Assembly (NCBI GenBank): GCA_041687295.1
Contig: JAWLCG010000294.1
Location: forward strand, 1-6,471
Direction of reading: 5' to 3'
Length of the DNA stretch: 6,471 nucleotides
Origin: JAWLCG01 sp041687295
Lineage (GTDB): Bacteria > Planctomycetota > Phycisphaerae > SM23-33 > FEN-1343
In this document: piece after piece, positions 1 to 6,233 of the stretch
Layout: every line of letters starts with the position of its first letter
Numbering within the stretch: position 1 is the first letter of the stretch
Translations under genes and position numbers: made by a program
The notes under the pieces: model-generated
The model's input: only the letters and a program-made list of their open reading frames with translations
The model's database searches: none
What the model was told of the DNA's origin: nothing

Positions 1-72
1 GTGCGGCGGCCCGGACGCCGCTGTGGCTGGTCTTGACGCCATCCACCCAAAGCGGCGTCGTTGCCGCCGCAC
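1..72. repeat. Imperfect 30-nt inverted repeat (large stem-loop), possibly REP-like, at left edge
   Basis: Positions 1-30 and 43-72 are inverted copies of each other, matching at 25 of 30 positions, around a 12-nt centre (31-42). The best-conserved blocks are the outer GTGCGGCGGC (1-10, with 63-72) and ACGCCGCT (15-22, with 51-58). As RNA or single-stranded DNA this would fold into a long hairpin. No T-run follows on the + strand, so it is not a standard terminator. No convincing gene crosses it. The left arm begins at the first base of the window, so the repeat may extend further. It could be a REP-like intergenic palindrome or the end of an element lying mostly outside the window. Confidence 0.5.
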
Positions 73-167
73 TCCATACGGCCCAGGTGCGCTGTTGTCG
101 CCGTCGGGCCGGGCCCTGTCAAGAGAGGGCTCGCCCGCTGGCGGGGGCGGGGACGGCTGGCCGATCC

Positions 168-173
168 TATAAT
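168..173 (+). promoter_or_regulatory. Probable sigma70-type -10 box (TATAAT) of the permease gene
   Basis: An exact TATAAT lies in very GC-rich sequence, 50 nt before the proposed TTG start at 224. Transcription would begin near 180, giving a leader of about 44 nt. No good -35 hexamer is found 16-18 bp upstream (145-150 reads GGGCGG), so the promoter may need an activator or have a degenerate -35. The rest of 73-167 shows nothing I can assign. Confidence 0.6.
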
Positions 174-210
174 GGCGCAACCAGGCGCCGGGCTACCACC
201 GTCGCGAAGG

Positions 211-216
211 GAAGGG
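211..216 (+). promoter_or_regulatory. Shine-Dalgarno-like GAAGGG deciding the TTG start of the permease
   Basis: A purine-rich run (207-216, with GAAGGG at 211-216) sits 7 nt before TTG at 224. It is the main reason to accept the TTG start. An in-frame stop (TAA, 170-172) lies not far upstream. The next in-frame ATG (281) would cut into the first membrane helix. Confidence 0.55.
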
Positions 217-223
217 CAGAGAC

Positions 224-2140
224 TTGGCACTGAAGCGAGAGCTGGGACTGTGGGACGTGTTCGCCCTGGGGGCCGGCGCGATGATCAGCTCGGGCCTGTT
301 CGTGCTGCCGGGGTTGGCCTTCGCGGTGGCGGGGCCCTCGATCCTGCTGGCCTATGCCCTGGGCGGGTTCCTGCTGATCCCGGCCATGCTCAGCCAGGCC
401 GAGCTGGCCACGGCCATGCCCCGCAGCGGGGGCGCCTACTTCCACATCGAGCGGAGCCTCGGGGCCTTCGCCGGCATGCTGGCGGGGCTGGCCAACTGGT
501 TCAGCATCGCGTTGAAGGCGGCCTTCGCGCTGATCGGCATCGGGGCGTTCGCCCGGCTGATCTGGCCGGACATGGGCGAGCCGACGGTGCGGGCGATCGC
601 CATCGCCGGCTGCCTGTTCTTCACGGCGGTCAACCTGGTCAGCGTTCGCCACGCCGGGCGGTTCCAGGTATGGCTGGTGGTGTTCCTTCTGGCAAGCCTG
701 CTGATCTTCGTGGGCCTGGGCCTGCCGGCGATCGAGCCGACGCACTTCGACTACTTCATGCCCGGGGGCCTGTCGAGCATCCTGGCGACGGCGGGGCTGG
801 TGTTCGTGAGCTTCGGCGGGCTGACGACGATCGCCAACGTCGCCGAGGAGATCCACAACCCCGAGCGGGACATCCCGGCGGGCATGTTCCTGGCAGCGCT
901 GGTCGTCTCGCTGCTGTACGTGCTGGCGGTGATGGTGACGGTGGGCGTGCTGGCGCCCTCTCGGCTGGCCGACCCGGCGACGGGCTACGTCAACCTCACG
1001 CCGCTCAGCGAGGCGGCCGGTGTGTTTCTGGGCCGGCCCGGGCTGGTCATCCTGAGCCTCGGGGCGATGCTGGCGTTCATCACCACGGCCAACGGCGGCA
1101 TCCTGGCGGCCAGCCGGGCGCCGCTGGCCATGAGCCGTGACGGCCTGCTGCCCGAGGTGCTCGAGCGCGTTTCGCCCCGGCTGCACACGCCGGTGGTGAG
1201 CATCCTGCTGACCAGCGGCTTCATGGTCCTGGCGCTGCTGCTGCCGATCGCGGACCTGGTGAAGACGGCCTCGGCGATGATGCTGCTGCTGTTCCTGCTG
1301 ACCAACGTGGCCGTGATTATCATGCGGGCCAGCGGCATGCAGAACTACCGCCCCAAGTACCGCGCGCCGCTCTACCCGTGGATGCAGATCATCGGCTCGG
1401 GCTTCTACGTGCTGCTGATTATCGGCATGGGCTGGCTGCCGCTGCTGGTGACGGGGGGCTTCTGCCTGGCCGGGGCGGCGTGGTACGGCCTGTACGTCCG
1501 CGGGCGCATCAGCCGCGAGAGCGCCCTGGTCTACCTGGTCAAGAAGATCGCCAGCAAGGAGATCTACCGCAGCGAGCTCGATGACGAGCTCAAGCACATC
1601 GCCCTGGAGCGCGACCAGGTGATCCACGACCGCTTCGACCAGCTGGTCCACCAGGCGGCCATCCTGGACCTGCCCGAGGCGACCACCGCCGACCAGATGT
1701 TCCGCCAGGCGTCGGTCGTGCTGGCCCGGCGGCTGGGGCTCGATGCCGGCGAGCTGTTCAACCGCCTGATGGAGCGTGAGGCCCAGTCGACCACCATCGT
1801 GCTGCCGGGCCTGGCCGTGCCGCACATCATCGTCGAGGGCGAGGGGCTCTTCGACATGCTGCTGGTCCGCGCCCGCCAGGGCGTGCTGTTCCCCGGGCGC
1901 GACCAGCCGGTCAAGACCGCCTTCATCCTGATCGGCACGTCCGACGAGCGGAACTACCACCTGCGGGCGCTGATGGCCATCGCCCACATCGTCCAGGAGC
2001 ACGACTTTACCCGCCGCTGGCTCGAGGCGTCTGCCGGCGAGCACCTCCGCGACATCCTGCTGCTGTCGACCCGCAAGCGCGATCGGCTGCACCCGTCCCA
2101 GCCGCCCGAGGGCGCCCCGGGCGAGCCGCCCGAGGCGTAG
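224..2140 (+). CDS. APC-superfamily amino-acid permease fused to a C-terminal PTS EIIA (PtsN/fructose-type) domain
   Basis: Predicted inner-membrane transporter of 638 aa starting at TTG. Residues 8-425 form about 12 hydrophobic helices with APC hallmarks: the glycine-rich helix 1 motif (GAGAMISSGLFVLPG, 16-30) and the helix 2 end AELATAMPRSGGAY (59-72). After a charged linker (about 426-470), residues 471-622 resemble the EIIA domain of fructose/PtsN type. H534 in AVPH matches the phosphorylated His, and H579 matches the second conserved His. APC proteins take up or exchange amino acids or amines; the substrate cannot be read from sequence. EIIA normally receives phosphate from HPr, so the fusion suggests that PTS phosphorylation gates transport (inference). 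The tail after about 622 is Pro/Glu-rich and probably disordered. The protein is longer than a plain APC permease (roughly 430-500 aa) because of the fusion. It has its own -10 box and stands 110 nt before the kinase gene. Confidence 0.9.
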   Translation: MALKRELGLWDVFALGAGAMISSGLFVLPGLAFAVAGPSILLAYALGGFLLIPAMLSQAELATAMPRSGGAYFHIERSLGAFAGMLAGLANWFSIALKAAFALIGIGAFARLIWPDMGEPTVRAIAIAGCLFFTAVNLVSVRHAGRFQVWLVVFLLASLLIFVGLGLPAIEPTHFDYFMPGGLSSILATAGLVFVSFGGLTTIANVAEEIHNPERDIPAGMFLAALVVSLLYVLAVMVTVGVLAPSRLADPATGYVNLTPLSEAAGVFLGRPGLVILSLGAMLAFITTANGGILAASRAPLAMSRDGLLPEVLERVSPRLHTPVVSILLTSGFMVLALLLPIADLVKTASAMMLLLFLLTNVAVIIMRASGMQNYRPKYRAPLYPWMQIIGSGFYVLLIIGMGWLPLLVTGGFCLAGAAWYGLYVRGRISRESALVYLVKKIASKEIYRSELDDELKHIALERDQVIHDRFDQLVHQAAILDLPEATTADQMFRQASVVLARRLGLDAGELFNRLMEREAQSTTIVLPGLAVPHIIVEGEGLFDMLLVRARQGVLFPGRDQPVKTAFILIGTSDERNYHLRALMAIAHIVQEHDFTRRWLEASAGEHLRDILLLSTRKRDRLHPSQPPEGAPGEPPEA

Positions 2141-2191
2141 AGGCTTCAAAAAAACGTCCCATAATCCCCTTTCCCCGTTCCATCGGCGCCC

Positions 2192-2212
2192 GGGCCCGGT
2201 ACAATCGGGCCC
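2192..2212 (+). promoter_or_regulatory. TACAAT -10 box enclosed in a perfect 7-bp inverted repeat, upstream of the kinase gene
   Basis: GGGCCCG (2192-2198) and CGGGCCC (2206-2212) are perfect inverted copies flanking GTACAAT, which contains a -10-like TACAAT (2200-2205). The -35 region is weak. The expected transcription start is about 2212, leaving a leader of roughly 38 nt before ATG 2251. The symmetric arms around the -10 box could be an operator, but GC-rich palindromes arise easily at this base composition. The rest of 2141-2250 holds only an A-run (2149-2155) and a pyrimidine-rich stretch. I see no terminator after the permease. Confidence 0.5.
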
Positions 2213-2240
2213 TCATATCCGTGCGTTTCCGCCAGAAACA

Positions 2241-2247
2241 GGGAGGG
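2241..2247 (+). promoter_or_regulatory. Ribosome binding site (GGGAGGG) deciding the kinase start
   Basis: GGGAGGG ends 3 nt before ATG 2251; the GGAGG core leaves 4 nt, which is short but usable. An alternative in-frame GTG at 2221 has no ribosome binding site and would lie only some 9 nt from the predicted transcription start. ATG 2251 is therefore preferred. Confidence 0.6.
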
Positions 2248-2250
2248 GTG

Positions 2251-3903
2251 ATGGGCACTGCGAGCGAGAAGGCGGCGGAGTCGCCCGCCGGGGACGTGAC
2301 GGCATCCAACGGCCAGTACATCCATGAGAAGAGCGTTCTGCCCGTGCCGCTGGAATTGCCCGACGGCCGGCCACAGACGGGCCTGGCGTGCCTCTGGCGC
2401 TTCCTGGACAGCATCCACGAGGGGCTGATCGTCATCGACGCCCGGGGCTGCGTGGCCTACGTCAATGAGCCCGTGCGGGCGATGCACGATCGGCCGGGGG
2501 CGATGGTCGGCTTTCACATCCGCGACATCGAGGGCCGCTTCAGCCTGTCGAACCTCCGGGGCGAGCCGATCGCCTTCGACCAGTGGCCCCTCTGTCGGCT
2601 GGTGCGGGGCGAGGCCGTGCCCGAGTCCGCCGTCTGGATCCGAAACCACCACACGGGGCGGCGCTGGGTGGCCGAGCTGGCCGGCGAACCGATCCGCGAC
2701 GACGCCGGCGAGCCCTTCGCCCACGTCCTGACCGTCCGCGACGTGACCGACCGCCACCGCGCCGACCAGCGGATGCACCAGCTCGCCGAGTCCCTCGAGC
2801 AGCGTGTCGCCGAGCGGACGGCCGAGGTCGAGCGCCGCGTCGAGCAGCTCCAGGCCCTCACCCAGCAGCTGTCCGAGGCCGAGGACCGCGAGCGCCGCCG
2901 ACTGGCCGAACTGCTCCACGACGACCTCCAGCAGATCCTGGTGGCCGCCAAGTTCCACCTGAGCCTGCTGAGCTGCCAGCTCGGCGGACAGCAGGCCGAG
3001 CAGGCCCGGCGGGTTGACGACATGCTCGGCGAGTCGATCCAGAAGAGCCGCAGCCTCGCCCACGACCTCAACCCGCCCGCCCTGCGCCGCGGGGGCCTGG
3101 TGGGGGGCCTGCAGTGGCTGGCCGGGCGGGTCGAGCAGAAGCACGGCCTGCACGTCGAGCTGGTGGCGCCCGAGCCGGTCGAGCCCCAGACCGACGCCAT
3201 GCGGGTGTTCCTGTTCAAGGCCGTCCAGGAGCTGCTGCTCAACACCGTCAAGCACGCGCGGGTCCTGCGGGCGCGGGTGCGGGTGGCTCGGCGGCGGGAG
3301 TGGGTGGTCGTCTCGGTCGCCGACGCCGGGCCAGGCTTCGACCCGGCCGGGCTGCGCGGCGCCGGCGGGTCGGCCGGCGGGTTCGGGCTGCTGAGCATCC
3401 AGGAGCGGGTCGACCTGCTGGGCGGGCGGATGCGGATCCGCAGCGCTCCCGGCCACGGCAGCCGGTTCACCCTCTCGCTGCCCGCCCGCCAGGGCCCCGC
3501 GGGGCCGCCGAGAGTCGGGCCCCCGTCCCAGCGGGTCCGCGTGCTGCTGGTCGACGACCACCGCGTCGTCCGCGAGGGGCTCGCCTCGTTCCTCAACGAC
3601 GAAGACGACCTCGAGGTGGTCGCCCAGGCCGGCGGCGGCGCCGAGGCCCTCGACCTCGTCCGCCGCTTCCACCCCGACGTGGTCCTCATGGACATCACCA
3701 TGCCCGGCATGACCGGCATCGAGGCCACCCAGCACATCCGCGCCCGCTGGCCCGAGGTCCGCGTCATCGGCTTGTCCATGCACGACGAGGCCGACCTCGC
3801 CGGCGAGATGCTCCGCGCCGGCGCCGGCAGCTACCTCACCAAGGGCTGCCCCGGCGAAGACCTCCTCGCCGCCATCCGCCAGGCCCGTCGGGCGCCCCTA
3901 TAG
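2251..3903 (+). CDS. Hybrid sensor histidine kinase: PAS - HisKA_3 - HATPase_c - receiver (no output domain)
   Basis: A 550-aa soluble sensor kinase with no membrane helices. Residues 51-168 form a PAS-like sensor (starts FLDSIHEGLIVID), followed by a charged coiled-coil linker to about 212. The dimerisation/phosphoacceptor region is of the NarX/DesK type (HisKA_3): ERRRLAELLHDDLQQ with H223 as likely phosphorylated His. The ATPase domain (about 320-413) has N331 in the N box, DAGPGFDP as the G1 box and GGFGLLSIQERV as the G2 region. A receiver follows at about 430-548 with acid pair D435/D436, phosphoacceptor D481, switch S509 and K531. It resembles NarL-family receivers, yet the protein stops right after it with no LuxR-type helix-turn-helix. 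The receiver may thus be a phosphate sink or relay, or regulate the kinase itself; the final output partner is not in the window. An in-frame GTG at 2221 would add 10 residues. Confidence 0.92.
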   Translation: MGTASEKAAESPAGDVTASNGQYIHEKSVLPVPLELPDGRPQTGLACLWRFLDSIHEGLIVIDARGCVAYVNEPVRAMHDRPGAMVGFHIRDIEGRFSLSNLRGEPIAFDQWPLCRLVRGEAVPESAVWIRNHHTGRRWVAELAGEPIRDDAGEPFAHVLTVRDVTDRHRADQRMHQLAESLEQRVAERTAEVERRVEQLQALTQQLSEAEDRERRRLAELLHDDLQQILVAAKFHLSLLSCQLGGQQAEQARRVDDMLGESIQKSRSLAHDLNPPALRRGGLVGGLQWLAGRVEQKHGLHVELVAPEPVEPQTDAMRVFLFKAVQELLLNTVKHARVLRARVRVARRREWVVVSVADAGPGFDPAGLRGAGGSAGGFGLLSIQERVDLLGGRMRIRSAPGHGSRFTLSLPARQGPAGPPRVGPPSQRVRVLLVDDHRVVREGLASFLNDEDDLEVVAQAGGGAEALDLVRRFHPDVVLMDITMPGMTGIEATQHIRARWPEVRVIGLSMHDEADLAGEMLRAGAGSYLTKGCPGEDLLAAIRQARRAPL

Positions 3904-3904
3904 A

Positions 3905-3921
3905 CCCCGGGTGTGCCGGGG
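3905..3921 (+). other. Short GC hairpin after the kinase stop codon
   Basis: CCCCGG (3905-3910) and CCGGGG (3916-3921) can pair over a 5-nt loop just after the kinase stop. There is no T-run, so this is at best a weak or factor-dependent terminator or an mRNA 3' end stabiliser. It may also be chance in GC-rich DNA. Confidence 0.25.
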
Positions 3922-3933
3922 GCTACATGCGGC

Positions 3934-3962
3934 TTGGCGCGGAGAGGGGCTTGGCCTACAGT
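3934..3962 (+). promoter_or_regulatory. Probable sigma70-type promoter of the sulfatase gene (TTGGCG-17-TACAGT)
   Basis: TTGGCG (3934-3939) and TACAGT (3957-3962) are separated by exactly 17 bp, the ideal sigma70 spacing. The -10 ends 9 nt before ATG 3972, so transcription would start around 3969-3970, almost at the start codon. That predicts a leaderless or near-leaderless mRNA. If the promoter is not real, a TTG at 3951 preceded by GGAGAGGGG (3941-3949) is the likely start on a readthrough transcript. Confidence 0.45.
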
Positions 3963-3971
3963 GTCGCCACC

Positions 3972-5402
3972 ATGGCTACATCACCCGCCCGTCTGCCCAA
4001 CATCGTGCTGATCGTGGCCGACGACCTCGGCTACGGCGACCTGTCGTGCTTGAACTCTGAGGGCAAGATCCCCACGCCGCACCACGACCGGGTGGCGGCG
4101 GAGGGGATGGCCTTCACCGACGCTCACTCCAGTTCGGCCGTCTGCACGCCGTCGCGCTACAGCATCCTGACCGGGCGCTACGCCTGGCGGACGTGGATGA
4201 CCTTCGCCGTTCTGGGGGGGCTGGGGCGGTCGCTGATCGAGCCCGGCCGGCCGACCCTGGCGAGCCTGCTCAAGGACGCCGGCTACCGCACGGCCTGCAT
4301 CGGCAAGTGGCACCTGGGGCTGGACTGGGCCACACGCGAGGGGTTCACGCTGCCCGACTCGGCCTGGGGCTATCCCGAGGAGGCTGTCGACTACAACGGG
4401 CCCGTCCGCCACGGGCCCCACACGCTGGGATTTGACGTCTCCTGTGTGTTGCCTGGCTCGCTGGACATGAGCCCCTACGTCTACGTCGACAACGGCACCG
4501 TGACGGACCTGCCGCTGCGCCCCGTCGAGCCGAGCGATCGGCCCGCGTTCTACCGTGGCGGCGTGGCCGGGGGCGGCTTCGAGCACGAACACGTCCTGCT
4601 GGAGCTGACCCGCCGGGCCGAGCAGTTCATCGACACCCGCGCGGCCGAGCGGCCCGGCGAGCCGTTCCTGCTCTATTTCCCGACCACTGCGCCGCACACG
4701 CCGCACCTGCCGCGGGCGCCGTTCGTCGGCAAGAGTGGGGCGGGCAACTACGGCGACTTCGTCTGCGAGCACGACTGGAGCGTGGGGCGCATCCTGGACG
4801 CCCTGGACCGTCACGGTCTGGCCGAGAACACGCTGGTGATCGTCACCAGTGACAACGGCAGCCACACCGGGCCGCTGGATCTCGAGCGGCTTTACGGGCA
4901 CCGGGGCAACTTCATCTACCGCGGGCAGAAGTCCGACGCCTGGGACGGCGGGCACCGCGTTCCGCTGCTGGTTCGCTGGCCCGGCATCATTGAGCCGGGA
5001 CGGGTGTGCGACCAGACGGTGTGCCTGGGCGACTGGTTCGCAACCTTCGCCGCCCTCATCGGCCAGCCCGTGCCGGACGGCGCCGGCGAGGACAGCTTCA
5101 ATCTGCTGGAGTTGCTGCGGGGCGTCGATCGGCCCGTGCGTGATCACGTGGTGCACCACTCGATCAAGGGCGACTTCGCCATCCGCCAGGGGCGATGGAA
5201 GCTGGTTCTCTGTGCCGGCTCGGGCGGCTGGAGCCTGCCGGAAGACCTGGTGCCTCCGGGCAACCCGCCGGTGCAGCTCTACGACATGCAGGCCGACCCC
5301 GCCGAGCAGCACAACCTGCAGGCCGAGCGCCCCGAGATCGTCGCCGAGCTGCGGGCCCTGGTCGACACCGCCCGCAATGAGGGCCGAACCGCGCCGTGGT
5401 AG
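3972..5402 (+). CDS. Type I (formylglycine-dependent) sulfatase, arylsulfatase-like
   Basis: Hydrolase of 476 aa predicted to cleave sulfate esters. The alkaline-phosphatase-like fold is marked by NIVLIVADDLGYGDLSC (10-26) with metal-binding D17/D18, then the sulfatase signature CTPSR (58-62), whose C58 would be oxidised to formylglycine. Further active-site positions are present: K112 and H114 in GKWHLG, H242 in TAPHTPH, D294/N295 in TSDNG, K320 and H328 in the RGQKSDAWDGGHRVP region. The C-terminal end (QLYDMQADPAEQHNL) is typical of arylsulfatase-A-like enzymes, so the protein is full length. The natural substrate cannot be told from sequence. No signal peptide is seen from ATG 3972, nor from alternative in-frame starts at TTG 3951 or ATG 3927, which is unusual because many planctomycete sulfatases are exported. 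Activity needs a formylglycine-generating enzyme or anaerobic maturase encoded elsewhere. The gene lies 68 nt after the kinase and has its own promoter candidate. Confidence 0.93.
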   Translation: MATSPARLPNIVLIVADDLGYGDLSCLNSEGKIPTPHHDRVAAEGMAFTDAHSSSAVCTPSRYSILTGRYAWRTWMTFAVLGGLGRSLIEPGRPTLASLLKDAGYRTACIGKWHLGLDWATREGFTLPDSAWGYPEEAVDYNGPVRHGPHTLGFDVSCVLPGSLDMSPYVYVDNGTVTDLPLRPVEPSDRPAFYRGGVAGGGFEHEHVLLELTRRAEQFIDTRAAERPGEPFLLYFPTTAPHTPHLPRAPFVGKSGAGNYGDFVCEHDWSVGRILDALDRHGLAENTLVIVTSDNGSHTGPLDLERLYGHRGNFIYRGQKSDAWDGGHRVPLLVRWPGIIEPGRVCDQTVCLGDWFATFAALIGQPVPDGAGEDSFNLLELLRGVDRPVRDHVVHHSIKGDFAIRQGRWKLVLCAGSGGWSLPEDLVPPGNPPVQLYDMQADPAEQHNLQAERPEIVAELRALVDTARNEGRTAPW

Positions 5403-5406
5403 CCGG

Positions 5407-5416
5407 GCCGTACGGC
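5407..5416. promoter_or_regulatory. 10-bp perfect palindrome GCCGTACGGC upstream of the PEP-CTERM gene promoter
   Basis: The palindrome ends 10 bp before the -35 box at 5427. Its place suggests a possible operator or activator site. It has no T-run, so it is not a terminator for the sulfatase. A 10-bp palindrome can easily be chance. Confidence 0.2.
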
Positions 5417-5426
5417 AAATCCCTCA

Positions 5427-5455
5427 TTGACAGATCGGGCATTGCGGTACACAAT
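5427..5455 (+). promoter_or_regulatory. Probable sigma70-type promoter (TTGACA-17-CACAAT) of the PEP-CTERM protein gene
   Basis: A consensus -35 TTGACA (5427-5432) is followed after 17 bp by CACAAT (5450-5455). This is the best -35 of the window. Transcription would start near 5462, giving a leader of about 87 nt. I found no riboswitch-like fold in that leader (5462-5548). Confidence 0.65.
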
Positions 5456-5537
5456 CGGCAGTGTCGTGGGCGCCGATGACAGGCGGCCACAAGCACATCA
5501 CTTCATGGCTGCTACAGGTTACCGGGTGGGCAGGAAA

Positions 5538-5544
5538 GGGAGGA
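5538..5544 (+). promoter_or_regulatory. Strong ribosome binding site (GGGAGGA) of the PEP-CTERM gene
   Basis: GGGAGGA lies 4 nt before ATG 5549 (GGAGG core at 5 nt), close to the consensus. It fixes the start of the downstream gene, which begins directly with a signal peptide. Confidence 0.8.
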
Positions 5545-5548
5545 CGAA

Positions 5549-6154
5549 ATGTCTTGGGCAAAGTGGGCGCTGGTACTGGGCGTGGGGCTGCTGCTGGCCG
5601 GGCCGGCCTCGGCGGTCTCGATCGTCAATGGCGACTTCTCGGCCGGCCTGACGGGCTGGACCGTCAGCGGACCGGTCACCGAGAGCGGCGGGCAGGCGAT
5701 CCTGGAAAAGGACCCGGACTTCCCCCTGGCCACGCTTGAGCAGGCCTTCACCGTGCCGGCCGACGCGCTGTCGCTGAGCTTCACCTACGACATCACCCTC
5801 ATCCCCTCGACGGCCCTGGCCCTGGATGTCTTCCAGGCCATGCTGGCCCCGACGGGCAGCGCCCCCGGCTCTGGGCTGTTCTTCATGGACCTGTTGGGCC
5901 TGCAGAGCTACGACCCCGCCGAGGTCAGCGTGGTCGGCGACACCGTGACGCTCGACGTGAGCGGCTTCGTCGGACAGGACGTGCTGCTGAGCTTCTGGCT
6001 GCTGGGCAGTCAGGCGGCGGACTACGAGTTGGACGTCGCCATCGACGACGTCGCCCTGGCCCTGGCCCCCGCGGTCGTGCCCGAGCCGCTGACGCTGCTG
6101 GCCCTGTCGGCCGGCGTGGCGGGCCTGGGCGGCTACCTCCGCCGGCGGCCGTAG
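5549..6154 (+). CDS. Exported protein with PEP-CTERM sorting signal and a lectin-like beta-rich domain
   Basis: A 201-aa exported protein of unknown exact role. Residues 1-22 form a signal peptide (positive K5, hydrophobic core 7-17, likely cleavage after ASA at 20-22). The mature part opens with IVNGDFSAGLTGWTVSG (25-41) and ends with a DVAIDDVALAL strand, a pattern seen in carbohydrate-binding-like jelly-roll domains (CBM4/9 or DUF642 type); that fold is an inference. Residues 177-201 are a PEP-CTERM signal: VPEP, a hydrophobic helix (LTLLALSAGVAGLGGYL) and terminal RRR. In known systems an exosortase (EpsH/XrtA type) cuts near PEP and the protein goes to the envelope or extracellular matrix; no exosortase is encoded here. 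Cysteine is absent. The gene has its own promoter, a strong ribosome binding site and a terminator, so it looks monocistronic. It might bind surface polysaccharide, which would fit the sulfatase next door, but this link is speculative. Confidence 0.9.
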   Translation: MSWAKWALVLGVGLLLAGPASAVSIVNGDFSAGLTGWTVSGPVTESGGQAILEKDPDFPLATLEQAFTVPADALSLSFTYDITLIPSTALALDVFQAMLAPTGSAPGSGLFFMDLLGLQSYDPAEVSVVGDTVTLDVSGFVGQDVLLSFWLLGSQAADYELDVAIDDVALALAPAVVPEPLTLLALSAGVAGLGGYLRRRP

Positions 6155-6180
6155 ACGCAGCGAACACCGCACAGATGATC

Positions 6181-6219
6181 GGCCGGGCCGTCCGCCACCG
6201 CGGGCGGCCCGGCCTTTTT
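6181..6219 (+). terminator. Rho-independent terminator after the PEP-CTERM gene
   Basis: A 15-bp stem (6181-6195 with 6200-6214, one G-U pair at 6191/6204) closes a 4-nt loop CACC and is followed at once by TTTTT (6215-6219). It lies 26 nt past the stop codon at 6154. This is a very strong intrinsic terminator on the + strand. Confidence 0.93.
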
Positions 6220-6233
6220 CGCCGGCTGGGACC

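Noticed and set aside
1..223. Possible coding end of an upstream gene
   Set aside because: I translated the frames by eye; none shows consistent codon bias or a recognisable motif, and the palindrome at 1-72 fits a non-coding region better.
61..1140. 359-codon + strand open frame beginning in the upstream region
   Set aside because: Overlaps the permease in another phase and gives an Arg/Gly/Ala-rich product with no domain.
167..2149. 660-codon open frame on the - strand opposite the permease
   Set aside because: It is the mirror of a high-GC gene: stop codons are rare in this antisense phase. The product is low-complexity (rich in Gln, His, Arg, Asp) with no domain, while the + strand frame has clear APC and EIIA motifs.
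2149..2155. A-run after the permease stop, seen as a T-run on the - strand
   Set aside because: No stem precedes it on the - strand, and the intrinsic terminator pattern is absent.
2146..3783. 545-codon open frame on the - strand opposite the kinase
   Set aside because: Same antisense effect of high third-position GC. The + strand frame carries every kinase and receiver motif.
3114..3971. Long upstream extension of the sulfatase frame into the kinase gene
   Set aside because: This part is an Arg/Ala/Gly/Pro-rich out-of-frame reading of the kinase. The sulfatase homology begins right after ATG 3972.
3981..5312. 443-codon open frame on the - strand opposite the sulfatase
   Set aside because: Antisense shadow without recognisable motifs; the sulfatase signature is on the + strand.
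5403..5548. Small open frames at 5427 and 5461 overlapping the PEP-CTERM gene
   Set aside because: They overlap the promoter and the next gene in other phases and lack ribosome binding sites.
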